This document shows, one piece after another, positions 14,902-17,541 of a DNA stretch of 17,541 nt (positions are counted from its first letter, which is position 1; every line of letters begins with the position of its first letter). Source of the DNA: CAZFYZ01 sp964523735 (GTDB lineage: Bacteria; Armatimonadota; UBA5829). Both the position numbers and the translations under genes were made by a program. The notes under the pieces are model-generated. The model was given only the letters and a program-made list of their open reading frames with translations, did not search any database and was not told where the DNA came from. The stretch spans positions 1 to 17,541 of the forward strand of contig CAZFYZ010000077.1 in assembly GCA_964523735.1 (NCBI GenBank). The letters are read 5' to 3'.

Positions 14902-16206
14902 ATGCTCGCCTGGACTGACTTGCGGGAGTTGTTGAACCAAGAGATTACGCAGCGCTCGGAGGAGGGCTGCGACACTACGGGATTCCCTGAGCGGCTCGAT
15001 CGCTGCAGGAGTAGCAGTGAGCTGATGACGGTATACGAAGACCTGCAGCAGCTTCGCATTGCAGACAGCTTCCCTTACGTCGAGCCCTCAGATCTTGCTG
15101 GCATCCGTGCCGCGAGACCGGCCGCGAGCAAGCGGGTCTCGGTGACTATGGATGATAGTCTGCTCGACCGCGTGCATGGCGCTTGGCTTGGCCGGTGTGC
15201 GGGTTGTATGTTGGGCAAGCCCGTAGAGTCGTGGAGCGAAGAGCAGATCCGCAGGTATCTTGAGTTCGTCGGAGAGTATCCGCTGGTTGACTACGTCCCG
15301 CCTGCACCGGAGAGCCTTCCAGAGGGGATGCCCAAGCCCTGGAGAGAGGTCTCTCGCGGCATGTTCCAGCACGGCGCCATCGACGACGACACCAACTACA
15401 CCGTCCTCGGTCTCAAAATGATGGAGCAATATGGTCCGGGCTTCGCGACGGCAGACGTGGGAGACGCCTGGCTCAGTTATCTGCCATTCCGAAGCGTCTG
15501 TACCGCCGAACGCAGAGCCTACGTGAACCTAGTCAACTGTCTGCCGACCGAACGCGTGCCGATATATCTGAACCCATACCGCGAGTGGATCGGAGCGCAG
15601 ATCCGAGCAGATTTCTGGGGCTACTGCTCGCCTGGCTGGCCTGAGAAAGCCGCTGAGTTCGCACATCGCGATGCATCCCTCTCACATGTGAAGAACGGCA
15701 TCTACGGCGAGATGTTCTGCGCCGCTGCAATCAGCGCTGCCCTAGTAACAGGCGACGTCCGCGAGATCATCGCAATCGCGGCAAACGAGATTCCGGCTCA
15801 GAGCCGCCTCGCCGAAACCGTCACCGATTGCCTCAGATGGCGCGATGAATGCTCGACCTGGCAGGAGGCCTTTGCCAAGCTGCTGGATACCTACTACGGC
15901 AACTATCATCCTGTTCACACCAACAACAATCTGGGGATCGTGCTGATCGCCTTGCTCTACGGTTGGCCAGACTTCGAGACGGTGCTTGCGATATCCGTGA
16001 TGCAGGGCATGGACACTGACTGCAACGGCGCAACGGCGGGAAGCATCATCGGAGCCGCCCTTGGTGCCAAGGCTCTGCCTCGCAAGCTCATCGACCCGCT
16101 CAACGGCAAGCTCGAGACCCAGGTCATAGGCTTTCCGCTTGTTGAGATCGAGGAACTGGCAAAGCGCACCGTGAAGCAAGTCCAGGTTGTGTCCGCGAGT
16201 GCATAG
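14902..16206 (+). CDS. ADP-ribosylglycohydrolase family protein
   Basis: A 434-residue protein from the chosen start. After an N-terminal helical region (DLRELLNQEITQRSEEGCD, then FPYVEPSDLAGIR) the ADP-ribosylglycohydrolase fold begins with HGAWLGRCAGCMLGKPVES (about 91-109). The metal-binding motifs are present: IDDDTNYT with D161-D163 and T164, and MDTDCNGATAG with D371 and D373. Family enzymes bind two magnesium ions and remove ADP-ribose from proteins or small molecules; many environmental members have unknown substrates and some act on other glycosides. No signal peptide is seen, so it is probably cytoplasmic. The start is uncertain: TTG 14809, ATG 14851 and ATG 14887 are in frame. I prefer 14902 because conserved-looking sequence starts there and a GATAAT box overlaps 14851. 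No ADP-ribosyltransferase partner is adjacent. Confidence 0.88.
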   Translation: MLAWTDLRELLNQEITQRSEEGCDTTGFPERLDRCRSSSELMTVYEDLQQLRIADSFPYVEPSDLAGIRAARPAASKRVSVTMDDSLLDRVHGAWLGRCAGCMLGKPVESWSEEQIRRYLEFVGEYPLVDYVPPAPESLPEGMPKPWREVSRGMFQHGAIDDDTNYTVLGLKMMEQYGPGFATADVGDAWLSYLPFRSVCTAERRAYVNLVNCLPTERVPIYLNPYREWIGAQIRADFWGYCSPGWPEKAAEFAHRDASLSHVKNGIYGEMFCAAAISAALVTGDVREIIAIAANEIPAQSRLAETVTDCLRWRDECSTWQEAFAKLLDTYYGNYHPVHTNNNLGIVLIALLYGWPDFETVLAISVMQGMDTDCNGATAGSIIGAALGAKALPRKLIDPLNGKLETQVIGFPLVEIEELAKRTVKQVQVVSASA

Positions 16207-16279
16207 GCGCAACTGGCTTTGCCTATTAGACCACGAACTTGGCCAGTGATCTTCTCCTTCTACGACATACATTGCAGAA

Positions 16280-16308
16280 CAAGCCGCTCCGGAAACCGGG
16301 GCGGCTTG
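16280..16308. terminator. Probable bidirectional terminator hairpin between convergent genes
   Basis: Thirteen-base arms CAAGCCGCTCCGG and CCGGGGCGGCTTG pair with a single G-U on the plus-strand transcript, with an AAA loop. It sits between the stops of the ADP-ribosylglycohydrolase gene and mnmG. The following sequence (CTCATCTTGTGCT) is only moderately T-rich, so termination strength is uncertain. Confidence 0.65.
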
Positions 16309-16422
16309 CTCATCTTGTGCTGTCCAACTGTTCTGTCAACACCTATTCAGTTGTGGTTGCTATTCACTTTTCCGCTATTGAGTGTATCCATTTATTGAGA
16401 CGTCTATTCACGCCTGCTGGTT
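16309..16422. other. AT-rich intergenic stretch with repeated CTATT(C/G)A heptamer
   Basis: The sequence is visibly lower in GC than its surroundings. The heptamer CTATTCA or CTATTGA (one copy TTATTGA) occurs at 16343, 16360, 16375, 16392 and 16404. No gene is seen. Confidence 0.4.
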
Positions 16423-17541
16423 TCATTTTTGTCCTGAGCGAATCGAATGATCATTCTGAGCCCGTCGAATGACCGGCACTTGGGCTGTAGTCGGGTTCTC
16501 CGAACCCCCCTGAAGCTGAGCCATCGAAACACCCAATATCGCAATATCCGCTGGAGTCACCCCTGGAATTCGAGCGGCCTGTCCAAGTGTCGTCGGTCTG
16601 ACACGCGAGAGCTTCTCTCTGGCTTCCCGTGAGAGAGCCCGGATGGAGCTGAAGTCTACACCCTCTGGGATTGCTTTATCCTCCATCCTTGCCGCCTGAG
16701 CCACCTGGGTGTGCTGCCGGTCAATATAGCCGCTGTATTTGATTGCGAGCTCCACTTGCTCTGCTACATCCTGCGGCACGGAGCCATTGCCGATAGCGCG
16801 TGCTATGTCGCGATAGCTAATCTCCGGCCGGCGCAGCAACTCCTCCAGCGAGCACGCACGGTCGGTCAGTCCAATGCCGAGCGAATCGAGAACGTCCTTG
16901 TCAGAGGGTTTCACAAACGTCGTCGCAAGGCGAGCCCTCTCCACTTCTATCGCCTCTCGCTTTGCGCAGAACGCTTCCCAGCGCTCGTCACTCACCAGCC
17001 CCGCCTCTCGCCCGACAGGTGTCAGGCGCAAGTCAGCGTTGTCTTGGCGCAGCAGTAGCCGGTACTCCGCTCGAGAAGTCAACAGCCGGTAAGGGTCGGT
17101 AACGCCTTTGGTCACCAGGTCATCGATCAGCACGCCGATGTAGCCCTCGCTGCGCCTGATCACGACCGGCTCCTCGCTTTTGAGCTTCCGGCAGGCGTTT
17201 ATCGCCGCCATCAGACCCTGCGCCGCCGCTTCCTCGTAGCCTGACGTGCCGTTGATCTGCCCCGCGAAAAACAGGCCATCAACAAGCTTGGTCTCAAGCG
17301 ATGGCTTGAGCTGAGTCGGCTGCGCAAAATCATACTCTATCGCGTATCCTGGTCGGAATACCCGAACGTTCTCAAGGCCCGGAATCGTGCGCAGGAACTC
17401 GATCTGGACCTCCTCCGGCAGACTCGTGGACATCCCCTGCACATATACTTCGTCGGTATCCCAACCTTCTTGCTCAAGAAAGACCTGGTGGCGAGGCTTG
17501 TCGGGGAACTTGACAATCTTGTCCTCGATCGACGGGCAATA
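16423..17541 (-). CDS. mnmG: tRNA uridine-5-carboxymethylaminomethyl modification enzyme MnmG, C-terminal part
   Basis: The visible 372 residues run from the window edge to the stop; the N-terminal FAD-binding half is outside. MnmG, with MnmE, builds the cmnm5 group on wobble uridine of certain tRNAs using FAD and NADH. Diagnostic segments are YCPSIEDKIVKFPDKPRHQ at the edge, VYVQGMSTSLP, FRPGYAIEYDF, GLFFAGQINGTSGYEEAAAQG, YRLLTSRAEYRLLLRQDNAD and the C-terminal helical domain, ending in GQAARIPGVTPADIAIL. The GTG at 17442 is internal. An odd tail follows the usual end (roughly GVSMAQLQ): about 28 further residues, the last 17 codons lying in a short repeat at 16432-16472. The natural stop may have been lost by repeat insertion or a small indel. 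Confidence 0.96.
   Translation of the reverse strand, partial: YCPSIEDKIVKFPDKPRHQVFLEQEGWDTDEVYVQGMSTSLPEEVQIEFLRTIPGLENVRVFRPGYAIEYDFAQPTQLKPSLETKLVDGLFFAGQINGTSGYEEAAAQGLMAAINACRKLKSEEPVVIRRSEGYIGVLIDDLVTKGVTDPYRLLTSRAEYRLLLRQDNADLRLTPVGREAGLVSDERWEAFCAKREAIEVERARLATTFVKPSDKDVLDSLGIGLTDRACSLEELLRRPEISYRDIARAIGNGSVPQDVAEQVELAIKYSGYIDRQHTQVAQAARMEDKAIPEGVDFSSIRALSREAREKLSRVRPTTLGQAARIPGVTPADIAILGVSMAQLQGGSENPTTAQVPVIRRAQNDHSIRSGQK
16432..16472. repeat. Two tandem copies of a 19-bp dispersed-type repeat at the 3' end of mnmG
   Basis: TCCTGAGCGAATCGAATGA (16432-16450) and TTCTGAGCCCGTCGAATGA (16454-16472) match at 15 of 19 positions with a 22-bp period. A degenerate third piece, CTGAGCCATCGAAA, lies near 16517. 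From memory, similar CTGAGC...CGAATGA elements are dispersed in many bacterial genomes; this was not checked. Confidence 0.65.

Noticed and set aside
14122..16206. DUF1361 plus ADP-ribosylglycohydrolase as a toxin-antitoxin or defence pair (DarTG-like)
   Set aside because: No ADP-ribosyltransferase toxin is adjacent, the two genes are divergent, and the ADP-ribosylglycohydrolase has the long form common in metabolic loci.
1..17541. CRISPR array, tRNA/rRNA genes, transposase or integrase
   Set aside because: No regularly spaced identical repeats, no tRNA-like cloverleaf and no transposase, integrase or recombinase frame were found by eye on either strand.

Overview
The window is a scaffold fragment of about 60 percent GC, probably from a metagenome-assembled genome, with two 10-base N gaps (5954-5963 and 8286-8295). 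The gene set is a pre-pilin with a C-terminal H-X9-DG motif, several LacI regulators, a PEP-CTERM surface protein and very large secreted multidomain proteins. This fits Armatimonadota or a neighbouring PVC/Hydrogenedentota-like lineage; the assignment is inferred from gene style and no rRNA marker is present.

Layout. A 5'-truncated LacI-type regulator (1-867, +) converges on a minus-strand block of secreted proteins: a 604-residue modular protein (874-2688), a pseudopilin (2988-3695) and a modular protein of about 1,120 residues (3796-7307) interrupted by the first gap. Upstream of these lies a second LacI regulator (7593-8672, -) with the second gap. Divergent from it is a plus-strand unit: a PEP-CTERM protein (8933-9625) and a 1,461-residue secreted protein (9727-14112) that ends in a GH36-type (alpha-galactosidase-like) catalytic module. 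The right end holds a DUF1361-type membrane protein (14122-14793, -), an ADP-ribosylglycohydrolase family protein (14902-16206, +) and the C-terminal part of mnmG (16423-17541, -).

How the parts fit. The central part (874-14112) looks like one co-regulated cell-surface system. The 11-mer GCAATCGATTG, a classical CpG-centred LacI-type palindrome, occurs three times. One copy sits just downstream of a near-consensus promoter (TTGACA-17-TATAAA) for the PEP-CTERM/GH36 unit. Two copies, 42 bp apart, lie in the leader of the large minus-strand secreted protein. Four of the encoded proteins share a domain marked by NPNGxWxYG (six copies in all). Three of them also share a tandem domain with an OB-fold-like pattern. 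My reading is a LacI-controlled secreted or surface apparatus for binding and processing a galactoside-containing glycan. The substrate, the shared domain's function and the regulator-operator pairing are inferences.

Assembly caution. About 130 bp left of the first gap encode, on the opposite strand, a fragment of an Asp/Glu/hydantoin racemase family protein. It interrupts a domain whose two halves otherwise join almost perfectly, so that junction is probably chimeric.
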